NCBI GenBank assembly: GCA_016709495.1
Contig: JADJMS010000024.1
Location: 26,202-90,201 of the forward strand
Reading direction: 5' to 3'
DNA: 64,000 nucleotides
Source of the DNA: Candidatus Dechloromonas phosphorivorans
GTDB lineage: Bacteria > Pseudomonadota > Gammaproteobacteria > Burkholderiales > Rhodocyclaceae
The first letter of the stretch is position 1; each line of letters starts with the position of its first letter. Under the pieces are notes generated by a model. It did no database searches. It had not been told where the DNA came from and saw only the letters and a list, made by a program, of their open reading frames with translations. This document shows positions 9,391-17,590 of the stretch, piece by piece. A program made the translations under genes and the position numbers.

Positions 9391-11036
9391 GGTTTTTCCT
9401 GTTGGCGTTGGGGATAAGGTGGGCCGGTTTCGATACGCGCATCGTTGATCGGCGTGCCGACCGTGAAGTGATAAACGCTCTGGTAACGCGTGCCACTCAG
9501 GCCAATCAGTTGATGTACCGGATCGTCGAAAAAACAGCCGATGCCGGTGCCACGTACCTCGGCAGCTTCCGCTTCGAGATACAGCACCTGCCCGACCAGC
9601 CCGGCTTCGCGCAATAAATTTCGGTAGTTTTGGCCGTTGACCGTAACAGATTCAAATTCAGCCAGCATGCCGAGCGAGAAGGCGCTGGTCGAGGCGATAT
9701 CCTGATGGCAGGACAGCGAGCGGGCAAGGCGCTGCATTTCCTGCAGGCCCATTTCGGCAAGCTGGATAAGGCCGAGGTGCGGCGGACAATCGGGGTCGAA
9801 TTCAGCGACCGGACGGCGAGCGGCAAAGCGCTCGTCGGTCGGCAACAGTGCGGCGGGCAATTCAGTAAATGCAGCCGGTGTGCGCGGCAGCAGGTATAGG
9901 CCACTGGGCAGGCCGTCGACCCGTAGCACGAAGAGCAGCAGATGGATGCGTGGCGGCGTGCTCTGTGCCAGCCACGGCGCTTGCGGGCGGGGCAGCACAG
10001 CGTCGAGCATGCGGTAGAAGGCGGGCCTCAACAGCGCATAGTGCGGGTCGAAACGCTGGCCGCTGCGGCGCTGGCGGATGATTTGGGCAGCCCCGGCAGT
10101 GGTCGGGTGCGGCACGAGCGGCGGCAAGGGGGCAAAGCTGATGGCTTCCGACGCGCTGACCGACTCGCGGCTGGCGGCGGCGACCTGATCAATAGCCGGC
10201 CAGCGGTAACCGGGCGACGGATCGATGCGGCTCGGCTTGCCTTGCCAGTTGGCGGCCTGCAGCCAATCGCCCAACGCCTGTGCCGTGGGCGGCGCGTTGA
10301 GGCCTGGACCACGCAAGGCAAGCAGGATTTCCGGTTCTTCGACCTCGGTAAAGTTGTAGCGGGATGGGAGAAAGTCATTCGCCCTGTCCAGCCCCAGACA
10401 ATGGGCCAGTTGCTTGCCATCAACAGCCAGCGGTACCACTTCCCAGCCAAGCAGGGCCGCGGCATAGGCAAGGCAGGCAACGGCGTGACCGACATCAAGC
10501 TGGCAATAGCGGAAAGCGCGTTCGCCGTATTTCCAGGCTTCGCGCCACATGATGCTGGACAGCCCGACGGCCAGCCACGGCGCGTAATTTCCCGGCGCAA
10601 CCAGGGCGCGGCCTTCAAGAGCGTGATTTTCCGGGTCGTAATGATGCAGGCCGTCGCCCAGACCGGGAAAGTTACCGGCCAGCACATAGGCTTCTACCGG
10701 ATGCAGGTTGCCGGAGGAGGGATTGCAGCGCAGCGCCCAACGGTTCGGCCCCCAGCTTTTCCAGGCGGAAAGCCCGAAGGCAAGTTCGAGCAGTGCGCCG
10801 AGGCTGTTCAGGTCCGGTACAACCAAATTTTCAGGCGGTTTGGGCAGTTGACCGTAACAACGTTCAAAGCGATCTGCCGCCAGCGGCAGTTCAAGCAGCG
10901 GCGCGCCGGGATAGTGGCGAAAAGCCGCCGGCTGGGCATCCCAGTCGAGCTGGCCAGGTCCTTCGGCATAGGCTTCAAAACGATGCTTGGTGCGCGCGTG
11001 GTAGGCGCGTACGACTTCTTGTGAGGTATCCGACAC
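9387..11036 (-). CDS. SagB-type nitroreductase/dehydrogenase
   Basis: About 549 residues carrying two nitroreductase-like halves. The first has WALRCNPSSGNLHPVEAYVL, the classic SagB/thiazole-oxidase FMN-binding start; the second begins near AAQIIRQRRSGQRFDP. Such double-domain proteins occur beside nif genes; their substrate is unknown. A frame from a TTG at 11075 exists, but that TTG lies inside a GG-N10-GC sigma54-type promoter on this strand (11071-11087). The GTG at 11036, with AAGGA upstream, is therefore the better start. It is coupled to the ankyrin gene downstream. Confidence 0.85.
   Translation of the reverse strand: MSDTSQEVVRAYHARTKHRFEAYAEGPGQLDWDAQPAAFRHYPGAPLLELPLAADRFERCYGQLPKPPENLVVPDLNSLGALLELAFGLSAWKSWGPNRWALRCNPSSGNLHPVEAYVLAGNFPGLGDGLHHYDPENHALEGRALVAPGNYAPWLAVGLSSIMWREAWKYGERAFRYCQLDVGHAVACLAYAAALLGWEVVPLAVDGKQLAHCLGLDRANDFLPSRYNFTEVEEPEILLALRGPGLNAPPTAQALGDWLQAANWQGKPSRIDPSPGYRWPAIDQVAAASRESVSASEAISFAPLPPLVPHPTTAGAAQIIRQRRSGQRFDPHYALLRPAFYRMLDAVLPRPQAPWLAQSTPPRIHLLLFVLRVDGLPSGLYLLPRTPAAFTELPAALLPTDERFAARRPVAEFDPDCPPHLGLIQLAEMGLQEMQRLARSLSCHQDIASTSAFSLGMLAEFESVTVNGQNYRNLLREAGLVGQVLYLEAEAAEVRGTGIGCFFDDPVHQLIGLSGTRYQSVYHFTVGTPINDARIETGPPYPQRQQEKP
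9636..9647 (-). repeat. Dispersed motif GTTRCGGTCRAC, copy 3
   Basis: Exact match inside the SagB-type gene, same strand as the gene, read as VTVN in SVTVNGQNYR; followed by GGCCAAAA. Confidence 0.75.
10847..10858 (-). repeat. Dispersed motif GTTRCGGTCRAC, copy 4
   Basis: Second exact match in the same gene but in another codon phase, read as CYGQL; followed by TGCCCAAA. Confidence 0.75.
11020..11035 (+). promoter_or_regulatory. NifA upstream activator site (TGT-N10-ACA)
   Basis: TGTGAGGTATCCGACA fits TGT-N10-ACA exactly. It lies about 100 bases before the sigma54 promoter at 11121, the usual NifA distance. Confidence 0.6.
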
Positions 11037-11070
11037 GATGATGGGTTTTCCTTGGCGTTCGTCTGACTTC

Positions 11071-11087
11071 AGCAAGGCCCATGCCCG
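11071..11087 (-). promoter_or_regulatory. Sigma54-type promoter for SagB-ankyrin operon
   Basis: On the minus strand CGGGCATGGGCCTTGCT has the invariant GG-N10-GC and a good -12 element (CTTGCT). It ends about 35 bases before the GTG start at 11036, as does the similar site before the SIR2-like gene. Confidence 0.5.
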
Positions 11088-11120
11088 CGTGAAATCAGAC
11101 AGTTAGCCAATCTTCGCCGG

Positions 11121-11138
11121 CTGGCACCATCTCTGCAA
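11121..11138 (+). promoter_or_regulatory. Sigma54 promoter of nafY-like gene
   Basis: CTGGCACCATCTCTGCAA has the full TGGCAC -24 element and GG-N10-GC spacing. It lies 52 bases before the ATG at 11190, with a NifA-type site about 100 bases upstream. Confidence 0.75.
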
Positions 11139-11189
11139 GGGAATTGAAAAAACACAACACCCCAACCCCAAATCAACACGGAGAAAACC

Positions 11190-11927
11190 ATGGAAGAAGC
11201 CAGCAAGCCACCGGTCACACGCGAAGCAGCCTTACGCATAGCGCTGGCGGCAAGAGCATTACCCAAGGTCACCTTGCCCGCCCTGATCGAACAGTTGCAG
11301 CGCTGTATTGGCGAAACCATCGACGAAGAAAACCTGCGTCAGGTCACCGTCACCATGCTCAAAACCGGCTTTGCCAGCGCCGATGGCGAAGAGGACGGCG
11401 AAGATATCGGCATCGGCCTTGAAGCCATGAAACTGGCAGTGCGCATCCTGTGGGGCGAAACCCAGGGCGATGAATCATTACCCAAGATCGAGACCTACGA
11501 GGATGGCGAAATGCCCGGCTCGGTGCGCGTCGCCATCGCTTCCGACAAGGGCGACACCCTCTCCGGCCACTTCGGCTCCTGCCTGCGCTTTCTCGTCTAT
11601 CAGGTATCGCCGAGCGAAATTCGCCTGGTCGATATCCGCGACACCATGGATGCCGAATTCTCGGAAGACAAAAACCTCTGGCGCGCCCGGCTGATCGGCG
11701 ATTGTCATGTCTGCTACGTGGTTTCCATCGGCGGCCCGGCGGCGGCCAAGGTGATCCGCGCCGACATCTACCCGATCAAGATTCCCGAAGGCGGTCCGGC
11801 GCTGGACATTCTCAAGCCCTTCCAGGTGGCCATGGTCGAATCACCACCACCCTGGCTGCTGAAAGTGCTTGGCGTCGACGCCGAAAAGCGGCTGAAGAAC
11901 TACAGCGCGGCGGAAATCGACGAATGA
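11190..11927 (+). CDS. NafY/NifX-like dinitrogenase cofactor-binding protein
   Basis: 245 residues in two parts. An N-terminal helical region (1-100, EAALRIALAARALPKVTLPA) resembles the apo-dinitrogenase-binding domain of NafY/NifY. A C-terminal NifX/NifB-type FeMo-cofactor domain contains VAIASDKGDTLSGHFGSCLR (about 112-131), where the SGHFG histidine is the likely ligand region. The family holds or delivers the iron-molybdenum cofactor during nitrogenase maturation. It has its own sigma54 promoter and NifA site, and is divergent from the SagB gene. Whether it is nafY, nifY or a paralogue cannot be settled from sequence alone. Confidence 0.85.
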   Translation: MEEASKPPVTREAALRIALAARALPKVTLPALIEQLQRCIGETIDEENLRQVTVTMLKTGFASADGEEDGEDIGIGLEAMKLAVRILWGETQGDESLPKIETYEDGEMPGSVRVAIASDKGDTLSGHFGSCLRFLVYQVSPSEIRLVDIRDTMDAEFSEDKNLWRARLIGDCHVCYVVSIGGPAAAKVIRADIYPIKIPEGGPALDILKPFQVAMVESPPPWLLKVLGVDAEKRLKNYSAAEIDE

Positions 11928-11933
11928 TCCACC

Positions 11934-12108
11934 CAAACCCCTCCCGGCCTCCCCTTATCAGGGGAGGTGCACTAGACAAACCGCGCACAATCAAGCTCCC
12001 TCCCCTGAAAAGGGGGCGAAGCTGGGGTTTCGTGAAGCAACGCTTCACGCCAGCGTAGCCGGCTGGCTATGCAAAGCCAGCCGTGGGGGGGTTGGGGAGG
12101 GGTTTGAA
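11934..12108. repeat. GC-rich palindromic repeat, locus 2 (MITE-like)
   Basis: About 175 bases with AAACCCCTCCC at the left and its complement GGGAGGGGTTT at the right. Inside are CCTCCCCTTATCAGGGGAGG, CCCCTGAAAAGGGGG, a CGTGAAGCAACGCTTCACG hairpin and GGCTGGCTATGCAAAGCCAGCC. It fills the whole gap between two convergent genes and has no ORF. Confidence 0.6.
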
Positions 12109-12135
12109 TGACCAGCAAAAACCTTCAACAGCCTC

Positions 12136-12390
12136 TCAAACCTTCTCCATCTGCCCCGGTGCCAGGCCAATCTGGGTCAGCACCGTGCTCTCGTCACCAT
12201 TCCACCAGAGCGCGACCCAGGCCGCACCGTCAGCATCAATCCGCTCAATGTCGCAAATGGCACCGACCATGCCCATGAACATGTCGAGATCCTCCTCGTC
12301 GAGATCGCGATCCGGGGTGATGTCGAGAACGCGAACCCGGTCGCCCATGGCGACGATTTGTCCCTTGCAATCGATGGTAGTGCTTGTCAT
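12136..12390 (-). CDS. Small acidic protein, nif-associated, function unknown
   Basis: 84 residues starting MTSTTIDCKGQIVAMGDRVR at the ATG 12390. The longer frame upstream is rejected because it would run through a near-perfect sigma54 promoter. I do not recognise the family. The sequence looks like a small all-beta (SH3-like) domain with an acidic stretch DRDLDEEDLDMFMG and the ending NGDESTVLTQIGLAPGQM. No signal peptide or metal-ligand cluster is evident, apart from one N-terminal cysteine. The promoter argues that it is expressed with nitrogen-fixation genes. Confidence 0.78.
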   Translation of the reverse strand: MTSTTIDCKGQIVAMGDRVRVLDITPDRDLDEEDLDMFMGMVGAICDIERIDADGAAWVALWWNGDESTVLTQIGLAPGQMEKV

Positions 12391-12469
12391 GACGAACTCC
12401 GTTGGGCTTGGGGTGACGTTTTCCACCGTGTCGCAAAGTCGACGTCGGCAGCTTGTTTTACCCAACGTT

Positions 12470-12486
12470 CGCAACTGGCGTGCCAA
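12470..12486 (-). promoter_or_regulatory. Near-perfect sigma54 promoter
   Basis: On the minus strand TTGGCACGCCAGTTGCG matches YTGGCACG-N4-TTGC at every conserved position. It points at the 84-residue gene, whose ATG is 80 bases downstream. Confidence 0.8.
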
Positions 12487-12539
12487 GTCCGACGTAAACC
12501 CTCACTCCCTTCACCCATAAAGCCCAGACAGGAATGACC

Positions 12540-13100
12540 ATGAATAAAATCGGAATGTTTTTTGGTACCGAAACCGGCACCACACGGCTGATCGCCAAGA
12601 AAATGCAGAAAAAGCTCGGCGATGACCTCTGCGACAAACCAGTCAACGTTAACCGCATCACACCGGAAGATATGCTCAAGTACGATGCGCTGATCCTCGG
12701 CACGCCAAGCTACGGCATTGGCGAAATTCCCGGCCTGGGCGCATCGTCGGGCTGCTTTGAACCGAACTGGGAAGAGTTCCTCGCCCTGCTGCCGGCCAAC
12801 CCGGATTTCTCCGGCAAGCGCATCGCCTTTTTCGGCCTCGGCGCGCAGGAACGCTACGCCGACCGCTTCGCCAGCTCACTGTTCGCGCTGGTCGAAAAAT
12901 TCAAGGGCTGGGGTGCCGAAATCGTCGGCGACTGGCCTACCGATGGTTACACCTACGAAAATTCTGCCGCCGAAGTTGATGGCCGCTTTATCGGCCTGAT
13001 CATCGACCAGCGCACGCAAGGCATGTTTACGGACGAACGAATTGATACCTGGCTGGGGCAAATCAAGCCTTTGTTGATGGAAAAGCTGACGGCTGACTGA
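12540..13100 (+). CDS. nifF: Nitrogen-fixation flavodoxin
   Basis: 186 residues of the long-chain flavodoxin family. The FMN phosphate loop is GTETGTTRLIAKKM at the N-terminus, with TPSYGIGEIPG and the second flavin loop FFGLGAQERYADRFASSL after it. The 20-residue insertion typical of long-chain flavodoxins lies near EIVGDWPTDGYTYENSA. NifF-type flavodoxins carry electrons to nitrogenase reductase. The ATG at 12540 has AGGA 6 bases upstream and is preferred over one 6 bases earlier that overlaps it. Divergent from the sigma54-controlled small gene; no clear sigma54 site was found on this strand. Confidence 0.88.
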   Translation: MNKIGMFFGTETGTTRLIAKKMQKKLGDDLCDKPVNVNRITPEDMLKYDALILGTPSYGIGEIPGLGASSGCFEPNWEEFLALLPANPDFSGKRIAFFGLGAQERYADRFASSLFALVEKFKGWGAEIVGDWPTDGYTYENSAAEVDGRFIGLIIDQRTQGMFTDERIDTWLGQIKPLLMEKLTAD

Positions 13101-13133
13101 GGAATATGGGCTGATTTGGGCTGGGAATGCCAT

Positions 13134-13175
13134 CTGCCTGAATGGCATACTGATATTGCAATTGCCATCAGGCAG
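13134..13175. terminator. Hairpin after nifF
   Basis: CTGCCTGAATGGCA pairs with TGCCATCAGGCAG around a 15-base loop, 34 bases after the nifF stop. There is no T-run, so this may be an mRNA 3'-end structure rather than an intrinsic terminator. Confidence 0.4.
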
Positions 13176-13282
13176 AAACCAGCCACAAGCGGACGCTGGG
13201 TTATAATTCTCCTGTCATCAAAAAATAGATTCCGCCGGCCGTCGGGTTGGTTACCCTTTACCAAATCACAGCGCCAAATTAT

Positions 13283-13483
13283 ATGAAGTGGCTTTTGTTT
13301 TGTTTCTTCACCATCGTTTTTGGCGCAAGCCCATACCTGTTTATGCTAATAAACCTGTTCGTCATTGATGGTGATTCAAACCGAAATTACTACGTTTTCT
13401 TTACTGTTTTCACTGCGCCCATCGCTTTTGTTGTTCTAGTTATTGGTTTCAACAGGTTTCTTAACTCTCGCGGTAAAGGTTGA
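13283..13483 (+). CDS. Small membrane protein, unknown
   Basis: 66 residues starting MKWLLFCFFTIVFGASPYLF, with two hydrophobic helices (about 3-28 and 38-58) and a basic tail NRFLNSRGKG. The base composition is more AT-rich than its neighbours. No family is recognised and no strong ribosome site is visible, so this may not be a real gene. Confidence 0.4.
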   Translation: MKWLLFCFFTIVFGASPYLFMLINLFVIDGDSNRNYYVFFTVFTAPIAFVVLVIGFNRFLNSRGKG

Positions 13484-13549
13484 GGTCGGTATTTGAAGAT
13501 GCTGGCAGTCTCCTTTGGGCACAAAGTTAACGTTTGCTGACCAATCCGT

Positions 13550-13921
13550 TCAGCAACTAAACCCAGTCACCCGAAAGTCGGCAAACCCAACCTCCCCGCC
13601 TTCCTCATAGACCTCAACCGCCCGCAATTGCTCCCCTTCGCACATAGTGCTGATCGAGGCGCCGGTTTGCGGTGTGTAGACAATGCCGTGCATGGAGCAA
13701 CGCAGGAAGCGGCCGGTATGGTCAAAGACCGTTTGTTGTTCGCAGTCGAGGCGGCGCGGCATGTGCACGCAGCGGTTGATGTAGGCGTAGACCTTGCCGT
13801 CAAAGCGCAAGAGCAGGCACTCGTCCTCGCGCCCCTCGAAGCGCATTTTCAGTTTGCGATACTGCCCTTCCGCCAGTTCATGGCTGGGGCAGATCGCAAT
13901 TTTGGGGATGATCCGGTCCAC
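13550..13921 (-). CDS. Rieske [2Fe-2S] protein
   Basis: 123 residues with the two Rieske cluster motifs: CVHM near residue 51 and CSMHGIVYTP near 75, the second His being in the CxxH of the standard CxH-x16-CxxH pattern. It is the small soluble ferredoxin-like type, with no membrane anchor, and transfers electrons to an unidentified partner. It is the last gene of a four-gene minus-strand operon (SIR2-like, unknown, bacteriohemerythrin, Rieske), four bases after the hemerythrin stop. A nitrogenase-linked electron-transfer role is an inference from context. Confidence 0.88.
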   Translation of the reverse strand: MDRIIPKIAICPSHELAEGQYRKLKMRFEGREDECLLLRFDGKVYAYINRCVHMPRRLDCEQQTVFDHTGRFLRCSMHGIVYTPQTGASISTMCEGEQLRAVEVYEEGGEVGFADFRVTGFSC

Positions 13922-13925
13922 GATT

Positions 13926-14303
13926 TCAGACTTTCTTCAAGCATCCCGCCAAGGCTGAATCCATCGTTGCGAGATGAGAGTCGAACCACGTCGGCAGGTT
14001 TCTGACGTATTCGCGCGCCAGCCCTAGACGACCGGCTGCGACGCCACGCGCGAAATGGGCCAGTTCGCCCAATACCCGCAGGTGTTCGCTGTTGTGCTCA
14101 CCAATTGCCGGGAAACGGCAAGCTTTCATCAGCTTGCCTTCGTGCTCGAAATGCTGGCGCGTATGCTCGTTCAACTTGACGAAGAGCGCCGGGAAATCTT
14201 CATCGGAGGCGACGAGCAAGGCGTACGAAAGCTCGACAAATTCGCGATGGGTGTCGTCCATTTCGGGGACACCCAAGGCATAACGGGATTCATCCCAGGC
14301 CAT
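13926..14303 (-). CDS. Bacteriohemerythrin
   Basis: 125 residues with the diiron ligands of the hemerythrin fold: H in MDDTHREFVE, H in HTRQHFEHEGKLM (with its E), H in GEHNSEHLRVL and H-x4-D in FDSHLATMD. These proteins reversibly bind O2 and can deliver or scavenge it. Being in one operon with a Rieske protein, and behind nitrogen-fixation-type control sites, suggests oxygen handling around nitrogenase. Its ATG abuts the stop of the upstream unknown gene (1-base overlap at 14303). Confidence 0.93.
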   Translation of the reverse strand: MAWDESRYALGVPEMDDTHREFVELSYALLVASDEDFPALFVKLNEHTRQHFEHEGKLMKACRFPAIGEHNSEHLRVLGELAHFARGVAAGRLGLAREYVRNLPTWFDSHLATMDSALAGCLKKV

Positions 14304-14860
14304 CAGATCGCCCCGTGCGTCTCGCGCTTGGCGTTGTTGGTTGTCTTCAAGGCATCGTCAAGGCTCATTGCCGGCGACTTGAACTTGTAGGACTTGAGGG
14401 CGGTGTAAACCGTTGCCACCTTATCGGCAGCGCTCAGCCCCTTGAAGTCACCTTTGTCCAAGGCGACCAGATCGGCCAGTTCGTTCCAGACCATGCCCTG
14501 AACCAGTGGGATAAAGGCGACTGTTGCACCGTTGGCGATGGTCGAAAAGGCATTGGGAATATTGACGGTGAAGAAGACGGCTATCGTGCCGGCATTGAAT
14601 TCAGCGCCGAATTTTTCGAGCACGTAGGGAAATTGCTGCAATTCGTCGAGCGAGCCGACAATCAGTTTCAGGCCATCAGCAGCACCAAGCAGGACGGCCT
14701 GCTTGAGCACTTCGGTCGGCGGCTTGCGGCGGCCATTGGCATCGGCCACTTCGCCTTCCTGCAGAATCAGTTCGCCGCGATAGGCGACGAGCCCGCCAGC
14801 ACTGGCGGCTTCCTTGAAGTTGGCATTGAAGAAAAGGGGTTCGTAGCGATCAAGCGACAT
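14303..14860 (-). CDS. Conserved unknown protein, nif-associated operon
   Basis: 185 residues, not recognised. Features seen: an N-terminal segment SLDRYEPLFFNANFKEAASA, a hydrophobic middle (GTIAVFFTVNIPNAFSTIAN, ATVAFIPLVQGMVWNELADL) that is too interrupted to be a clear membrane helix, and a lysine-rich C-terminal helix. No cysteines or metal-ligand clusters are visible. It lies 27 bases after the SIR2-like gene and abuts the hemerythrin gene, so all four are likely one transcript. Confidence 0.82.
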   Translation of the reverse strand: MSLDRYEPLFFNANFKEAASAGGLVAYRGELILQEGEVADANGRRKPPTEVLKQAVLLGAADGLKLIVGSLDELQQFPYVLEKFGAEFNAGTIAVFFTVNIPNAFSTIANGATVAFIPLVQGMVWNELADLVALDKGDFKGLSAADKVATVYTALKSYKFKSPAMSLDDALKTTNNAKRETHGAI

Positions 14861-14887
14861 GTTTTTTCCTTACAGGTTTGAATAAGT

Positions 14888-15724
14888 TCAGGCAGCAACA
14901 GGGGCGCCAATCAGATCGAAGACATCAGCTTCGATCAGTTCCAGCTTCTGCTTTTTGCAGAAACGGCGTTCCTTGTCGGTCGGGTTGTTGATCAAGGCCC
15001 AGCCGGCAGGTTCGGCAGCGGAATAGATCATGTCGGACATCACCATGCGCTCGGTGTCGCGGTTCAGGCGCAGGCCCATGAACAGGTATTGCTTGCCCTT
15101 GCGCAGTTCCTTGACTTCCGGCGGGATCGAGAAGCCGCCCATCAGCTCGGTGATGAAATCGACGTAGTCGGCATCGGAGGCAATGTAGTTGGCCTCCGGC
15201 TTCGGCGTGCCCATCGGCTTGAAGAGGATGGGCAAGGCCGGGTTGATCAGGCCGCTCTTCTGGTAGGCGATGCCGTCCCAGAGGTAAAGCTTGTAGCGGA
15301 AATCGGTGCCGCCAATGCGCGCAATACCGACAATCAGGTTGTGCGGCACATCGGCGTAGGAGTCCTGCAACTGCGTATCACGGTTCACATCGATCACGTA
15401 ATGCGGGGAGATTGCCTTCAGCCAGTCGTGCACCGCGCCGCGCGTCCAGGCAGTTTCGCCATAGGTGCGGGTGAGAAACTTGGTCACCGCGCTGCGGCCA
15501 CGCTTGAGTTCGATATTCATTGCCGCCCGCGCAAACTCGTACATCAGCTTGGGCGCCATCGGCTTGCCGCCATTCATGGCGATGATCAGCGAATCGCTGT
15601 CGGCCGGAATCGGCTCGCCGGTTGCAACATTCGTCACATCGGCCAGCACGCCGGCGCCAAGATAGGGAACGATGCTGCCATCCTTGAGGCCGGCCAGCAG
15701 TTTTTCACGCAGTTCTGGGGTCAT
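14888..15724 (-). CDS. SIR2-like domain protein, first gene of nif-type operon
   Basis: 278 residues. The N-terminus LLAGLKDGSIVPYLGAGVLA resembles the nucleotide-binding opening of the SIR2-like family (x-VP-x-LGAG-x), which binds NAD-type nucleotides. The rest, including MYEFARAAMNIELKRGRSAV and a C-terminal lysine-rich part, does not show the zinc cysteines of true sirtuin deacetylases. Its role is unknown; SIR2-like domains also appear as NADases in phage defence, but the promoter argues for a nitrogen-fixation link. The family call rests mainly on the N-terminal motif. Confidence 0.7.
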   Translation of the reverse strand: MTPELREKLLAGLKDGSIVPYLGAGVLADVTNVATGEPIPADSDSLIIAMNGGKPMAPKLMYEFARAAMNIELKRGRSAVTKFLTRTYGETAWTRGAVHDWLKAISPHYVIDVNRDTQLQDSYADVPHNLIVGIARIGGTDFRYKLYLWDGIAYQKSGLINPALPILFKPMGTPKPEANYIASDADYVDFITELMGGFSIPPEVKELRKGKQYLFMGLRLNRDTERMVMSDMIYSAAEPAGWALINNPTDKERRFCKKQKLELIEADVFDLIGAPVAA

Positions 15725-15758
15725 TTTGTTTGCTCTGAAGTGGGGTACACCCCCTCAC

Positions 15759-15775
15759 AGCAAATTCCACGCCCG
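15759..15775 (-). promoter_or_regulatory. Sigma54-type promoter of SIR2-like operon
   Basis: Minus-strand CGGGCGTGGAATTTGCT has GG-N10-GC and a good TTTGCT -12 box, ending 35 bases before the ATG. The -24 element is GGGCGTG instead of TGGCACG. Confidence 0.5.
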
Positions 15776-15824
15776 TTATGACATCACCTGCTGGTGCGGC
15801 TTTCCGGCTGCACCAGTTTGGGAT

Positions 15825-15835
15825 TGTTGGGTTTG

Positions 15836-15840
<5 letters not shown>
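15825..15840 (-). promoter_or_regulatory. NifA upstream activator site (TGT-N10-ACA)
   Basis: TGTTGGGTTTGCTACA fits TGT-N10-ACA. It lies about 100 bases before the SIR2-like start and 50 before its candidate promoter, overlapping the last codon of ureG. Confidence 0.5.
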
Positions 15841-16449
<609 letters not shown>

Positions 16450-16453
<4 letters not shown>

Positions 16454-16902
16454 GGTGTTTCCAAGTTTGTTTGCAAGTGTTCGTAAATGCCGGGCAGGTT
16501 GTTCAGGATGTCGCGATTGGCGTAGCGAATTTCGCGCAGACCTTGGCTTTCAAGGAAGGCGGTACGCTGGTCGTCGTATTCGACCTGCTCGGCGTGGCTG
16601 TCGCCGTCAATTTCGATGACTAGGCGAAGTTCACTGCAATAAAAATCGACGATGTAGGGGCCGATGGGTTTTTGGCGGTGAAACTTGTGGTGTTCGAACT
16701 GCTTGCTGCGCAGCAGTTTGTGCCAGATCAGGGTTTCGGCAGGGGTTGGGTTTTTGCGGTTTTCGCGGGCGAGCACAGTCAGTCTTTTATCGTATTTTAG
16801 AAACCCCAACCCCTCCCCGGCCCTCCCCTTATCAGGGGAGGGAGAAATCGGCTCCCCCCCTGATAAGGTGGGGCTGGGGGGGGTTGGGTTTTTGTCTCTC
16901 AT
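16450..16902 (-). CDS. DUF559 endonuclease-like protein inside urease operon
   Basis: The conserved part starts near LKYDKRLTVLARENRKN and runs through NPTPAETLIWHKLLRSKQF, RQKPIGPYIVDFYCSELRLV and IEIDGDSHAEQVEYD, the PD-(D/E)xK-like core of DUF559 proteins (D and E-x-D). These are Vsr-like small nucleases of unknown target. The ATG at 16902, two bases after the ureF stop, would translate a GC-rich palindromic repeat into a proline/serine-rich leader, so a TTG at 16809 is an equally good start. It is not part of normal urease operons and probably arrived with the repeat. Confidence 0.75.
16795..16893. repeat. GC-rich palindromic repeat, locus 3
   Basis: Starts with AAACCCCAACCCC, contains CCTCCCCTTATCAGGGGAGG and CCCCCCTGATAAGGTGGGG, and ends GGGTTGGGTTT, again with complementary termini. 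It lies at the 5' end of the DUF559 gene. Confidence 0.6.
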
Positions 16903-16903
16903 C

Positions 16904-17590
16904 TCAAGACCGAAACAACCTCGAATACTGCGTCTCATGCCTAGCACAGGCAATCGCAAAGGCCGGCGTGAAGTTGGACCATTCATTTTCTGGCCGATTT
17001 TTGGCGTCGACCGCAACAGATGGGATTTTGCCGCCCAGTTCAGCCAGCAGACGCTGGCCGGCGGCCTGACCGAGGGGAACCGCCTTCAGCGCGGCCATCA
17101 CCTGATTTTCTGCCCACGACCAGAGATAGGCGACCAGCGCATCTTCCGGGTTGATCCCCCAAACTGCGGCGATACCTGACCAGCCGGTGGGAAAACCAAT
17201 TTCCGGCATCCCGCCAAGAGTGGATTCAACGCCACTCAAGGCCGGATCGCGTAAATCGCGTACCAACCGGGCCAGCGAAAAACCCATCTGCGCCGTTTCG
17301 GCACGCAGTTCAGCCGATTCGCGGCTGGCCAGAAACTCGGCATTCAGTCGCACGATCTCCGAGGTACTTCCGGCCAACCACGCCGCCATCAGCGCACTGA
17401 CCAGCGGTGCCTCATATCGACCAATGCCGTGTGTTAGAAGATCAGAAATCCAACACCCGGCCGTTGCTTCATCGCGGATGACGCCCGACTCAACCGCCCA
17501 CTCCAGCCCCTGCGAATAGGTGTAGGCGCCCACCGGCAAGGCCGGGCTGGCCAGTTGCAGCAGGCGGGCGAGTTGCAGATTGGGGTTCAA
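16904..17590 (-). CDS. ureF: Urease accessory protein UreF
   Basis: 228 residues, all-helical, starting MNPNLQLARLLQLASPALPV and the conserved GAYTYSQGLEWAVESG. The C-terminal ARHETQYSRLFRS is the usual ending that contacts UreD and UreG. UreF gates GTPase activity in the activation complex. ATG overlaps the ureE stop by four bases. It contains one dispersed 12-base motif at 17006-17017. Confidence 0.95.
   Translation of the reverse strand: MNPNLQLARLLQLASPALPVGAYTYSQGLEWAVESGVIRDEATAGCWISDLLTHGIGRYEAPLVSALMAAWLAGSTSEIVRLNAEFLASRESAELRAETAQMGFSLARLVRDLRDPALSGVESTLGGMPEIGFPTGWSGIAAVWGINPEDALVAYLWSWAENQVMAALKAVPLGQAAGQRLLAELGGKIPSVAVDAKNRPENEWSNFTPAFAIACARHETQYSRLFRS
17006..17017 (-). repeat. 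Dispersed motif GTTRCGGTCRAC, copy 5
   Basis: Exact match in ureF, gene strand, read as VAVD; followed by GCCAAAAA. Confidence 0.75.

Noticed and set aside
12430..12445. TGTCGCAAAGTCGACG as a NifA site for nifF
   Set aside because: It misses the last base of TGT-N10-ACA and no sigma54 promoter lies suitably downstream on the plus strand.
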